DNA from: Paraburkholderia tropica
GTDB lineage: Bacteria > Pseudomonadota > Gammaproteobacteria > Burkholderiales > Burkholderiaceae
Assembly: GCF_900109265.1 (NCBI RefSeq)
Contig: NZ_FNZM01000008.1
Coordinates: 1 to 64,000 of the forward strand
Direction of reading: 5' to 3'
Length of the DNA: 64,000 bases
Shown: in pieces, positions 1 to 8,452 of the stretch
Layout: each line of letters begins with the position of its first letter
How positions within the stretch are numbered: the first letter of the stretch is position 1
The notes under the pieces: model-generated
Databases searched by the model: none
The model's input: only the letters and a program-made list of their open reading frames with translations
Told to the model about the DNA's origin: nothing
Translations under genes and position numbers: made by a program

Positions 1-1376
1 CCGCTGTCTGAACCGGCGAATAAAAAATTTTTCCGACCCAGGCTTACACAACGCAGCGCGTTCTCGGCGATGTTGTTATCAATCTCTAGCGTACCGTCTT
101 CGCAGTACAACGTCAGTGCGCTCCACTGGTTCAGCGTATAGTTGATCGCCTTGGCCGTATCGGACTTCGACGACAGCGTTTCGAGCTTTGCCTTGAGCCA
201 CGCTTCATAGATGTGAAGCAGCGGTCTGGCTTTCTCCTGCCGTATTCGCAGCCGTTCGGCTGCGGGCCTGCCGCGAATGGAGGCCTCGATGTCGTAGAGC
301 CCGCCAATATATTCGAGTGCCTTTTGTGTTGTGTCCGACGGCGTGCGCACGTGGATGTCGTAGAACTTTCTCCTCGCGTGGGCATGGCATGCCGCCTCGC
401 GTATCGAGCCATCGCGGAACAATTCGTCGAAGCCCGCGTAAGCGTCCGCTTGCAGAATCCCTTTGAAGCTGGCGAGATGGGTTTGAGGATGGATGCCTTG
501 CCGGTTCGGCGAGTACGCGAACCAGACCGAAGCCGGTTGCGCCGAACCCGAGCGACGATCGTCGCGCACATAGACCCACAGCCGGCCGGTACGGGTCTTC
601 CTGTTGCCCGGTGAGAGCACCGGGATCGGCGTGTCATCCGCGTGCAGCTTGGTAGCGGCCACGGTATAGCGGCGCAGCGCCTCTGTTAGCGGAGCGCACA
701 GCGCCTCACACTGGCCAACCCAGCGCCCCATACTGGCCCGGTCAAGCGTCACGCCATCGCGCGCCGCGATCGTCGATTGCCGGTACAACGGCTGGTGGTC
801 TGCATACTTCGAGACGAGGATGTCTGCCAGCAAGCTCGGATGGGCGATGCTCCGCTCGATCGGCAGCCCAGGCATCGGCAGCTGCGTGATCGTGCTGCAG
901 CACGGGCAAACCAGTTTGCGCCGGATCGTGCGAATGACCTTGAACGCCGCTGCAACCCGGGCGAGTTGTTCGGATGAGTCCTCGCCGAGCGCCTGCATTG
1001 GTTGACCGCAATCAGGACAGCTTGATTCAGGCTCGAGCACATGATCCTCGCGCGGCAGATGCGCGGGAAGCGCTTGCCTGGAAGCCGCTTCGTCCGCCGT
1101 TGTGTTCGAGGTGGACGCATTTGCACCGAGGGCCTGCGCACGCTGCACATCCACAACGCCGCGCCCGGCGGCCAGATCCTCAAGTTGAGTCTCGAGCGTC
1201 TCGATTTGCCGCTGCAGCTGCTCGGACTTGCGACCAAACTGCATGCGCCTGAGCTTGTCGATCTGCGCCTTGAGCTGCTCAATCTCGACATCGCGTTCGG
1301 CAAGCAGACTACGGGCCTCGACCAGCAAGGCCTTCAGCAGTTCGATATCGTCAGGGAGATCGGCGCCGTTCGACAT
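1..1376 (-). CDS. tnpC: IS66 transposase TnpC, C-terminus outside window
   Basis: This is the DDE-type transposase of IS66. The ATG at 1376 opens a frame that stays open to position 1 (458 codons). Landmarks in order are an N-terminal leucine-rich coiled coil with acidic and basic heptads, a Cys zinc-binding motif (CPDCGQPM, later CPCC), the first two catalytic aspartates (in HADDTPIP and QADAYAGF), and the catalytic glutamate in DNNIAENALR. The translation ends at GRKNFLFAGSDS, about 50-60 residues short of the usual 510-540. The part that is present looks intact. It works with TnpA and TnpB from the same operon. Confidence 0.93.
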   Translation of the reverse strand, partial: MSNGADLPDDIELLKALLVEARSLLAERDVEIEQLKAQIDKLRRMQFGRKSEQLQRQIETLETQLEDLAAGRGVVDVQRAQALGANASTSNTTADEAASRQALPAHLPREDHVLEPESSCPDCGQPMQALGEDSSEQLARVAAAFKVIRTIRRKLVCPCCSTITQLPMPGLPIERSIAHPSLLADILVSKYADHQPLYRQSTIAARDGVTLDRASMGRWVGQCEALCAPLTEALRRYTVAATKLHADDTPIPVLSPGNRKTRTGRLWVYVRDDRRSGSAQPASVWFAYSPNRQGIHPQTHLASFKGILQADAYAGFDELFRDGSIREAACHAHARRKFYDIHVRTPSDTTQKALEYIGGLYDIEASIRGRPAAERLRIRQEKARPLLHIYEAWLKAKLETLSSKSDTAKAINYTLNQWSALTLYCEDGTLEIDNNIAENALRCVSLGRKNFLFAGSDS

Positions 1377-1406
1377 GCGCCGTAGTTTACGAGTCTGCCT
1401 CGCCGT

Positions 1407-1750
1407 TTACAACATCGATAATGCGGCGGTGCGGCGGGGCTGTCGCCAGTCGATGCCCTCAAGCAGCATCGACAGTTGTGCAGAGCTCAGATGGACCTTG
1501 CCACCGTCGGCCTTGGGCCATAAAAACGGCCTCGTTCAAGCCGCTTCGCGAGCAGCCAGATTCCGTCCTCCGTAGCCCAGAGAATCTTTACCAGATCGCC
1601 GCGACGGCCCCGGAAGATGTAGACGTTGCCGCCCAGCGGGTTCTCCTCAAGCGCTGTTTGTACCTTTGCGGCCAGCCCCTGAAACCCGCAGCGCATATCA
1701 GTGACGCCAGCAGCGATCCAGATGCGCGTGCCTGCCGGTAGGGAGATCAT
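1407..1750 (-). pseudogene. tnpB: IS66 accessory protein TnpB, frameshifted
   Basis: TnpB is a small accessory protein needed for IS66 transposition. The first 76 or so residues are typical (ISLPAGTRIWIAAGVTDMR, then NPLGGNVYIFRGRRGD). After ERGRF the frame shifts and stops near 1487. The expected ending (WPKADGGKVHL, through GIDWRQPRRTAALSML) continues in another frame to a TAA at 1407-1409. One missing base at or beside the A5 tract at 1522-1526 explains this. The start codon overlaps the tnpA stop by 4 bases (ATGA). It could be a true mutation, a programmed slip or a sequencing error. Confidence 0.85.
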
Positions 1751-2205
1751 GAGCGCAGACTACCCAGCACGATTCGCAGCATATCGGCATCAACCTGGCC
1801 GTCCACTTTAACCACCGCACGACCGATCCGGATCTCGATTGTACCGACAGGTGATGCAGACTTCGCGCCTTGCGCTTGCGGCTCTACCGGAGCTGACGCA
1901 ATGACCTCCGTCGGCGTGTCGCTGAGCAATACGACCGGAATGAGCCCGGCAGATCGAGCTTGCTGATCGGCCAGATATCGCCGCCGCCAGGTGAACAGCA
2001 TGTTCGCGTTGATGCCATTCTCCCGGGCCAGCTTCGCGACTGATACGCCAGGCTCGCAAGCTGCTGCTGCCAGTCGCTCACGCAGCTCCCGTGGGTAGTT
2101 CGGGCGCCCCGTCCGGGAACCAGGCTTCTTCTCCGCAGACTGTGTCAAAGTGGTGCCCATCAGATTGGAAATGATGGGCATCACTTTGATGTCGCCCTCA
2201 GCCAC
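1747..2205 (-). CDS. tnpA: IS66 protein TnpA
   Basis: This is the first gene of the IS66 operon, 152 residues. It has an N-terminal helix-turn-helix resembling the IS3/IS911 OrfA type (SVAKLARENGINANMLFTWRRRY), as expected for a DNA-binding helper of transposition. The C-terminal half (IEIRIGRAVVKVDGQVDADMLRIVLGSL) is typical of IS66 TnpA. The start is uncertain: the in-frame Met at residue 16 (MGTTLTQ) is an equally good candidate. The stop overlaps the tnpB start by 4 bases, which implies translational coupling. Confidence 0.88.
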   Translation of the reverse strand: MAEGDIKVMPIISNLMGTTLTQSAEKKPGSRTGRPNYPRELRERLAAAACEPGVSVAKLARENGINANMLFTWRRRYLADQQARSAGLIPVVLLSDTPTEVIASAPVEPQAQGAKSASPVGTIEIRIGRAVVKVDGQVDADMLRIVLGSLRS

Positions 2206-2214
2206 CGTCTATAA

Positions 2215-2235
2215 CGGCCGGCACGAGCCGCTTAC
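2215..2235 (-). repeat. IS66 terminal inverted repeat (tnpA side)
   Basis: The minus strand begins GTAAGCGGCTCG at 2235, 30 bases ahead of tnpA. GTAA-type ends are characteristic of IS66. The partner repeat is outside the window, so the exact length cannot be set. Confidence 0.55.
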
Positions 2236-2541
2236 ATAGATTCCGCCACTAGCGAGCCCGATTTTGGCGGGAATGCCGGTCGCCAAGGCAGCGCGCGGCG
2301 CGGCGCGAAAGGGGCAGAAATGCGTGGGACGGTAAGACCATGACCAGGAACGGCACGCCGCCGACTTCCGGCCGCCACATTCCAGCAAGACCCGTGATAC
2401 GGTGGCCCTGCGGCTGTGGAATACATAGAGAATTCCACATCCGTTGCCTCCAGACCGCGGCCCGTACTCACAGCCAGGTAAGAACGCCGGTTCATCACGA
2501 AAACGATCAGTACGGCAAGACGTATCCGCCAAACGAAGCCG
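2236..2541. other. Island segment without a recognisable gene
   Basis: A minus-strand frame (2232-2498) is open and has a short hydrophobic start, but no known motif and no good ribosome-binding site. It runs into the IS66 end. It may be the tail of a gene interrupted by the IS; nothing firmer can be said. Confidence 0.3.
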
Positions 2542-3160
2542 TTAGATAATACGCTCGCGCTTGCCGCTCGTCAGAACCGTCGATGCAACCAACGCACCCG
2601 TGGCTCCCGGCTTTGCGATAGGACGCGTGCGCTTGAACATCAAGCCGCTCGCCGGGTCGGGCTGGGACGCGCACGCAAGCGTATCGACTACTTTCAGCTT
2701 TTGCTTCGGTGTCGCGAAGAGCGCCGCCAGCCGGTCAATGACCTGCGCGATGCAATCGCGCAGCAAGTCGGCGTTGAACCAGTCCATATCCTGCTACGTG
2801 GCCAGCCCACGCATAAAACGGCGGCGCTGATTTCCGTCGAGCGCATGCGATGAACAGGTAGCCCTCCGGAGTATTGAACGGGGCGGCGTCATGCGGCAAA
2901 TGAAGGAAGCGGATGCCGTCAAAGCACGTCGCGAAATCGGCGATATCCGAGACCGGAACAGCATCCTTCGGCTCGCTGCGCACCTCCAGTTGCCAGCGCG
3001 GCGGACCATCAAGCTTTTCCTTCAGCTTTGCCACCTCGATATTCCACTCATCTGATGCAAGCGCGGCCAGTATCCGGTTGGCGTGCGGCCCCAGTTCCCG
3101 ATGCAGGACTTCAGCCGCCTTATCGTAGACGCTAAGCCGACGGTCCGAGCGCGCCGCGAT
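2542..3160 (-). pseudogene. Decayed gene remnant of unknown function
   Basis: Two minus-strand pieces in different frames look like parts of one lost gene. The first is open from about 3160 with no clear ATG or GTG at its head and reads through VYDKAAEVLHRELGPHAN and GIRFLHLPHDAAPF before ending near 2735. The second begins MDWFNADLLRDC at 2787 and ends GKRERII at 2542. An in-frame TAG lies just before that Met. I do not recognise the family. Lack of a start, the frame change and the neighbouring IS66 suggest decay. The second piece could instead be a small separate gene of 81 residues. Confidence 0.35.
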
Positions 3161-3391
3161 TCATCTTGCCTACAGCATCCCCTTCTAGAGCCTTCCGAGA
3201 ATCAGCAGTACATAACGTACCGAGACCCTGATCACGGCTGGACTGTCGATCTCTTTCACAGCAAGAGCTTTAAGGTGTATGCGGTCGCGACTGCCAGCCA
3301 GCAGGCCAGGAGCTTCAACTGACACCCGAATATGCCCCGGCCGGGAGTGGCCGGGCTTGCATGAATCGAGGCATGTCTGTCGACGCTGCTG

Positions 3392-5152
3392 TTACGGAAT
3401 CGCAAGTGCCGCCACAACTTCTTCCGACAGGAACCGCGATGGCTCGGTGAACATCGTCCCAGATGGTGCGTGATGGAACGGCGCATGAAGCAGATGCACC
3501 TGCTCCCGCGCGCGCGTGACCGCAACATAGAAGAGCCGCTGCTCTTCGGCGACGTCGCCGCGATTCATTTCCCGGTAAAAGGGAATCGAACCTTCCGTTA
3601 CACCGAGAACAACGACATGCCGCCACTCGCCACCTTTCGCGCCGTGGATCGTTGACGTAACGATCTTTGCCTGCTGCGATAGCGCGCGAACATGGGCGCG
3701 CAAATCGCGCTCGTTTTCGAATCCGCGACACACCGCTTGCCAGCGTCCGAGTTCGGCGGCGAGATTCACCGGGGCGTTACCGGTTGCTCGTGCAAGACGC
3801 AAATAAATGCGTACGGCCATTACATAGCGCCCTTCGAACGACGGGATGCGAACAGCTTTCGCCAGCCAGCGCAAACACTCTTCAATCACCGGCCGCCTCA
3901 CGTTCGCGCCCATGATCCGAAAAAGACGGCCAGCACGCCAGTCCCGCTTCGGTTTCCTCCCGGCCCGTGCGGTCCCGATACATGCTTGCACCAGCTTGAG
4001 CACGTCGAGCGCCTTTAGCACATGAGCGTACTGGCGTTCACTGAAGCCGGAATCCGTCTCGAAATTTTGCGCCAGTAGTGCCTGCTCGGCCAGCCGGACC
4101 TGCGCTTTCGTGCGGCCCAGTATGGCGATATGATTGGCCTCGGTGCCCTCACCGATCAGCTCGCGAACCAGCTCGACAACCATATCTTCCTGTTCGGTTG
4201 CTGAAGCGCAGCGCACAAGTGACGGCGTGACACCGTGACGGCTACCCGATACGCAGTCCCTGTCCCGGCTCAGGATCGCGTTCGCCAGCGCCGCGTTTTC
4301 GTGGGTAAGCCGGAACGAGCGAGTCAGTTCCAGTGTCACGGCGTCACGGATCACATTGCGAAAATCGTTCAACCTGCCGCCGATAAAACCGTACACTGCC
4401 TGCTTCGGGTCGCCAAACAGCATGATATTCCGAACGCGTTCGGCAAGCGCAGAAAGAAACGTGGCCTGCTCCGCACTCATATCCTGCGCTTCGTCGACCA
4501 GCACGTGCTGAAACGGCAGTGCACATGTAGCGAGAGCAGTACCTGCGCGACGAAGCATGGCCGGATAATCAATGCCACCAGCGCGCTCGACCGTCCGATC
4601 GTAGACCATCCGAATCGCGCGAAGCTCGGCCAGCACTTCGACGTAGTCCGGAAAGCCCGATTCTTTGTCGCGAACGAGGCGCGCAGCCAGTTCATCGCTA
4701 CCGTTGCACCGCTTGATAAAGTCGACGAGCCGCGCCGCTTCGTACAGCAGCGACAAATCAAGCCCCGTCTTTTCCTTCACGCTACTGCGCGCCATCGGGC
4801 ATCGCTTTATCGCTTGCTTCAACAGATCGAAGCTGCGCTTTGGCGTGAGCAGTAGCGGCATGTTCGATCCTGCGCGTGCCGTGCTACGCACAATGCCGAA
4901 ACCGAAAGCATGAAACGTCTTTACCGTCACGCCAGGCGGCAGGCGTTCTTTCAGCACGGATACGGCTTTATCGGAAAAGCTCAGCACGAGGATACGCTCA
5001 GATCGCACGCCGCGATCAAGCAGACGACGAACCCGCGCGCAGAGTGTTTCCGTCTTGCCGCTGCCGGGGCATGCCCAAACAGCGACGCGCGACGCCGTCG
5101 TGTTGATGATCGCCAGTTGCTCCTGTGTGAATTTCATATTTTTTACGATCAT
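3392..5152 (-). CDS. UvrD/Rep-like superfamily 1 DNA helicase
   Basis: This is an ATP-dependent DNA helicase of the UvrD/PcrA type, about 586 residues. All family motifs are present and intact: Q motif (FTQEQLAII), Walker A (ACPGSGKT), Ia (ILVLSFSDKA), motif II (VDEAQDM), motif III (LFGDPKQAVYGF), motif IV (LTRSFRLT), motif V (TIHGAKGGEW) and motif VI (VAVTRARE). No nuclease domain is visible. The start is ambiguous: in-frame ATGs at 5197, 5152 and 5137 precede the Q motif, and the first two lie in a duplicated 23-bp sequence. It sits inside the element without a chromosomal DNA-repair neighbour, so a role in element replication or phage defence is possible but only inferred. Confidence 0.85.
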   Translation of the reverse strand: MIVKNMKFTQEQLAIINTTASRVAVWACPGSGKTETLCARVRRLLDRGVRSERILVLSFSDKAVSVLKERLPPGVTVKTFHAFGFGIVRSTARAGSNMPLLLTPKRSFDLLKQAIKRCPMARSSVKEKTGLDLSLLYEAARLVDFIKRCNGSDELAARLVRDKESGFPDYVEVLAELRAIRMVYDRTVERAGGIDYPAMLRRAGTALATCALPFQHVLVDEAQDMSAEQATFLSALAERVRNIMLFGDPKQAVYGFIGGRLNDFRNVIRDAVTLELTRSFRLTHENAALANAILSRDRDCVSGSRHGVTPSLVRCASATEQEDMVVELVRELIGEGTEANHIAILGRTKAQVRLAEQALLAQNFETDSGFSERQYAHVLKALDVLKLVQACIGTARAGRKPKRDWRAGRLFRIMGANVRRPVIEECLRWLAKAVRIPSFEGRYVMAVRIYLRLARATGNAPVNLAAELGRWQAVCRGFENERDLRAHVRALSQQAKIVTSTIHGAKGGEWRHVVVLGVTEGSIPFYREMNRGDVAEEQRLFYVAVTRAREQVHLLHAPFHHAPSGTMFTEPSRFLSEEVVAALAIP

Positions 5153-5203
5153 TGCCTGATGCCGTGGTCTACGAAAACGGATATTTTTCACAGCCATTGC
5201 CTG
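5136..5203. repeat. Direct repeat duplicating the helicase start region
   Basis: Two 23-bp copies (5136-5158 and 5181-5203) differ at four positions. On the minus strand each contains CAGGCAATG, giving two in-frame ATGs 15 codons apart. Confidence 0.8.
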
Positions 5204-5354
5204 CGACGCGTGACAGCGTGACGGGCATTCCGGTTGCTGCGGAACGGATATGGAGGTTGCGAAAATTCTCGTCCGAAATCAGGCTCGAAAGCAGCAGGGA
5301 AATGCAGAAAAACGCTAAAAACGTCGGTATAAATGGGGAGCGGGATAGACTGGA

Positions 5355-5404
5355 AATGAAGGAGGGAAAGGGATTGTTGGGGAAATATTTGGGGAAATTT
5401 GGGG
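5355..5404 (+). other. Purine-rich tract with five G-runs
   Basis: This tract lies in the 5198-5444 gap between the helicase and the Rep-like gene. It has GGG at 5364 and 5370 and GGGG at 5379, 5391 and 5401. The last three recur as GGGGAAAT-type units 12 and 10 bp apart. Loops are 3, 6, 8 and 6 nt, so a G-quadruplex is possible. Iteron-like origin repeats are an alternative reading. Confidence 0.45.
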
Positions 5405-5444
5405 TATATATCATTGCTTCCTGCAATCCCTTCCCGTCACGTTG

Positions 5445-6320
5445 TCACATCGTCACGCCGCTGATAAATGGAGTATTGTCGATACTCGATACGAGGTCAC
5501 CGACGATCGAATTCTCGCGCCAGCAGTCCTGCAATACGATTGCGTCGCCGCGACGATACCGATCAAGTAGCCGGTTGGCGCGCTTTCGGAGTGCGGTGTC
5601 CGACACGTCGGCATTGTTCGCTGCAAGATGAAATCCGAGCTCGGCTTTCGACGGCAGCTTGAACAGTCGAAGGTGCTCGCGCCAGAACGCCTGATGGTCG
5701 AAACCGATGCAGTCGGACAGACTGAGCAGGCCGTATTGCGCCAGCGTTTCGACACCCTGAAACCGGTATTCAAGATGGCAGCACGGTTGTGCAAGGCGGT
5801 GCACGGGCCACAGCTTGCTCGGGCGATCCGCGTACATGACGACGTTGGTTCCGGTCTTCGTGCCGTCGTGGGACTTACGGCGGGCGAAATATGCTGTACC
5901 CTCCCTGAACTTTACGGGTTGGCGCATGTATGGGACGCGCAAACGCTCCAGCATGAAGTTGTAGACGGCAGTGGCACCTTCGTAGTTGTTCGCCAGCCAG
6001 TCGGCCGCCGGTTCGGTATAGCGGACGCAGGTACGGCGGCGCGCGCCGAGCGCGGATTGCAACTCGATCAGCGCCTGACGGCTGGGCTGAAAGACTCTTA
6101 TTTCTGTTTGCCAGACCGGATTGAATTTCAGCGAATGGCCGCTTCGCACTTCCAGTTTGCGGCAGTGTCGCTCGACGAGGCGCGTCGGAATCTCGGGCGC
6201 GGGATGATCGGTCCAGAGGGTAACGCGGTCGAAGCCCAATACGGTACTTTCAATGATATCGAGCACGCGGAGCGTTTCGACCGACCCCTTGATGGGCGGT
6301 TTCAGTTTGTTCGATTTCAT
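5445..6320 (-). CDS. Hypothetical protein, possible replication initiator (Rep-like)
   Basis: A 291-residue basic protein, third gene of the AlpA-like operon and 57 bp after the DUF927-like gene. Its middle part (GTAYFARRKSHDGTKTG, VMYADRPSKLW, CCHLEYRFQG) resembles in layout the segment of phage and plasmid rolling-circle Rep proteins that follows 'YFG..R....YDK....RLE.R'. I cannot place a HUH motif or a catalytic tyrosine with confidence. The position downstream of an AlpA-like regulator and beside a G-rich tract fits a replication gene of an integrative element. The function is an inference. Confidence 0.4.
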   Translation of the reverse strand: MKSNKLKPPIKGSVETLRVLDIIESTVLGFDRVTLWTDHPAPEIPTRLVERHCRKLEVRSGHSLKFNPVWQTEIRVFQPSRQALIELQSALGARRRTCVRYTEPAADWLANNYEGATAVYNFMLERLRVPYMRQPVKFREGTAYFARRKSHDGTKTGTNVVMYADRPSKLWPVHRLAQPCCHLEYRFQGVETLAQYGLLSLSDCIGFDHQAFWREHLRLFKLPSKAELGFHLAANNADVSDTALRKRANRLLDRYRRGDAIVLQDCWRENSIVGDLVSSIDNTPFISGVTM

Positions 6321-6377
6321 GGCGATGGGTAGCGGCGGCGACGCGCTGTTCGCGCGCGCCGTCGCGGCGGGTTACGG

Positions 6378-8039
6378 TTACGCTTTTGCGGCTTGCGCAG
6401 GCTTAGGGTTGCTCATGCCGCTCGCGTGAAGGGAGCGCAGAGCGGCAACGTCGATGGCGTAGAAGCGCGAGCGGCCACCGTCGACGCGGACCTGATATTG
6501 CGAGCCATCTCCATTCGTCACGAGCAGTCTTCGCTTGCGGAGCGCGTCGAGTACGCGGGCTTTATCGAGGCGACCAACGACGGATGCATCGAAAGTGCCG
6601 GAGTCGATCAACATCAGTTCATGGCCGTTTATGGACTTGAGACGGACTTCACAGTCATTGAACTTCGTGCGCTGATTGTGGTTGCCCGTGCTGAGCAACT
6701 TATTTACAGCATCGATGACACGACGTTCAAATGCAGTTTCCCGATCGCGATGATGTGCTGCCCACCGCTTCACGCACGTATCCATGACCTCGTCGGCCAC
6801 GCCCCTGGTCCACGGAGCGACACCATACTGGCGTCCGCACGTAAGCGCGTAACGCAGCAAGGCGAACGAGCGCACAGCGGAAAGAGCGTAGCTTTCGTTT
6901 TGCACACCTGCCGCGGCGCTCAAGTAGCGGTCAATGAGTTTCGGCAGATTTGTGTCGGCGTTGCGAACGACCTTATCTTGATTGAGAAGCACGGCCTGGA
7001 TGTACGTCACGGCCGCAATCGCCTCATGATGCACCGCCACGTTCGAAGATACCTGCGTGATTGCGGTCGGTGCGGCCTGATTCGGAGCGTCGAGATACAT
7101 TTCGATGCAGCCGGACGGCGGTGTCGGCGATGCCAGATTGCCGGGGACATTGGCGTCCGTCGTGACGATCAGCGTCACCGGCGCGTGCGCCCGGCCGATC
7201 CTCTTCTCGCGAGTTTTAGTGGTTGCGCTGGCATCGAGGCGAATCTTGGCATGAGCGAATGCCTGCTTGCGCGACTTGGAACACATGAACTGAATGAGCG
7301 CATCGTCCGTGTCGCTGCGGCGCACAAGCAGCGGGGCGACAACCCTGGTACCGAACATGAAATCGGCGAGCACGGTGAGGCGTTGCAATTCCGCCTCGGG
7401 CAAGCCGGATGCGACAATCACAAGCGGGGTTTGGTCGAGCAGATGTATCAGCAGACTCGCGAGATGGGCCGCCACCAGAATGACCGTGGCGGCCGTGTGG
7501 TCCAACGCCAACGTTTCCAGCAGCTGCGTGATGTCGCCGTTCTGCTGCGGTTCGGGCGCGAGGCCGTCAGCGTAGACATTGATCGGCCCCAACGACGAAA
7601 ACGCGGTATTGCCGTAGCGGTAGATCGTGCCGAAATCGCATCCGCTCACCCAGCCATGCGGTACGTCGTGCAGGCCGGTGGCGGAAGGCGGGTTGGAAGC
7701 GATAGCCGTGAGCGTCGCCGTTGCGGATGCAACCGGCGACGGGACGCCAGCCTTGATCAGGATGTCGCGCGTGCGCTTGTCCGATGTCAGTGCGTGCACC
7801 GGCAGCAGACGGCGAACGCGCCTGCCCGAGGCATGGTCGAACTCGGAGACATGGTGCGGGTTCTGGCCGTGCGGGTCGTACGCGGTCGCGATCATCTCGA
7901 AAGCAGGCCGCTGTGCAGCTTGAGCCGCGTGCGCGTTTTCCGGCTGTTCGGAGCGGTCGGCGGCACGCGGTTCCGTTGCCGGTTCGACATTGCACGGGAC
8001 TTCCGCCGTGGACATTCCGGCGTTAATCTGATCGTTCAT
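6378..8039 (-). CDS. DUF927-like protein lacking a P-loop
   Basis: The start at 8039 is chosen because GGAGG lies 5 nt upstream and the ATG overlaps the preceding stop (ATGA), giving 553 residues. The N-terminal 60 residues are disordered (Ala, Pro, Glu). The order of segments matches DUF927 helicase-like proteins of mobile elements: RDILIKAGVPSP, then HGWVSG...IYRYGNTAFSS, then HTAATVILVAAHLASLLIHLL, and a C-terminal VVGRLDKARVLDALRKRRLL region. Where DUF927 proteins have GxSSTGKTT, this one reads IVASGLPEAELQRLT, so the ATP-binding lysine is absent. It may be an inactive paralogue or a structural partner in element replication. The DUF927 relation is from memory of the family. Confidence 0.6.
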   Translation of the reverse strand: MNDQINAGMSTAEVPCNVEPATEPRAADRSEQPENAHAAQAAQRPAFEMIATAYDPHGQNPHHVSEFDHASGRRVRRLLPVHALTSDKRTRDILIKAGVPSPVASATATLTAIASNPPSATGLHDVPHGWVSGCDFGTIYRYGNTAFSSLGPINVYADGLAPEPQQNGDITQLLETLALDHTAATVILVAAHLASLLIHLLDQTPLVIVASGLPEAELQRLTVLADFMFGTRVVAPLLVRRSDTDDALIQFMCSKSRKQAFAHAKIRLDASATTKTREKRIGRAHAPVTLIVTTDANVPGNLASPTPPSGCIEMYLDAPNQAAPTAITQVSSNVAVHHEAIAAVTYIQAVLLNQDKVVRNADTNLPKLIDRYLSAAAGVQNESYALSAVRSFALLRYALTCGRQYGVAPWTRGVADEVMDTCVKRWAAHHRDRETAFERRVIDAVNKLLSTGNHNQRTKFNDCEVRLKSINGHELMLIDSGTFDASVVGRLDKARVLDALRKRRLLVTNGDGSQYQVRVDGGRSRFYAIDVAALRSLHASGMSNPKPAQAAKA

Positions 8040-8452
8040 TGCGCCTCCGTACCGAGAGACGCTAAAAAACGAGCGACATCCGACAGTTTCCAGCCGCGTG
8101 CACGCGGGCCAAGAGCAACGGAGCGCGGCAAGCGCCCTGCCTTCTGCCATGCGTACGCAGTTGTTCGGCTAATCTGGAGAATGGCGAGCAACTCGGGCAG
8201 CCGAATGATTCTATCGGCCGTAGCCAGTGAAAAAGCTTGGTTGGTAGGCGCCTTCTCATTCACGCCAAGAGCAGGCGCGCAATTGTGTCCGGCGAGTTGA
8301 CGACGTGCTACGTGCGACAAATCGTCGTATATCGCTGGGCGATTGGTCGCTTCGCCGCGAGACGTATGTGCGTCGTCAACGCAGCCCGGGGAGTCAAGAT
8401 TGAGAGGAGCCGCGCAGGTTAGCGGCTGCTCAAGAGCGTGTTTGGAACCCAT
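8036..8452 (-). CDS. AlpA-like phage-type transcriptional regulator
   Basis: The C-terminal 55 residues form an AlpA/MerR-like helix-turn-helix: DRIIRLPELLAILQISRTTA, then YAWQKAGRLPRSVALGPRA with the family's W..G.FP..+.LG pattern, then WKLSDVARFLASL. AlpA-type proteins activate excision and integrase genes in P4-like elements. The 80-residue N-terminus is unusual for this normally 65-90-residue family, so the true start may be internal, although no better ribosome-binding site is visible. The stop overlaps the start of the next gene by 4 bases. Confidence 0.75.
   Translation of the reverse strand: MGSKHALEQPLTCAAPLNLDSPGCVDDAHTSRGEATNRPAIYDDLSHVARRQLAGHNCAPALGVNEKAPTNQAFSLATADRIIRLPELLAILQISRTTAYAWQKAGRLPRSVALGPRARGWKLSDVARFLASLGTEAQ

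Larger units (their letters stand above)
1..2235 (-). mobile_element. IS66-family insertion sequence (3' end outside window)
   Basis: Three genes in the classic IS66 order tnpA-tnpB-tnpC read leftward. The element's upstream end is at 2235, where the minus strand starts GTAAGCGGC, as IS66 termini do. The other end is beyond position 1, so neither the terminal repeat match nor the usual 8-bp target duplication can be checked. The tnpB gene carries a one-base frameshift (see its entry), so this copy may be unable to move unaided. Confidence 0.9.

Noticed and set aside
3392..6320. Gabija-type defence pair (UvrD-like helicase with OLD nuclease)
   Set aside because: The gene before the helicase has no ABC-ATPase or TOPRIM motif, and the piece after it has no recognisable nuclease motif. 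The helicase alone does not define Gabija.
6393..8300. Long plus-strand frame opposite the DUF927-like gene
   Set aside because: The minus frame has GGAGG, an ATGA overlap with the AlpA-like gene and family-like segments; the plus frame has none of these.
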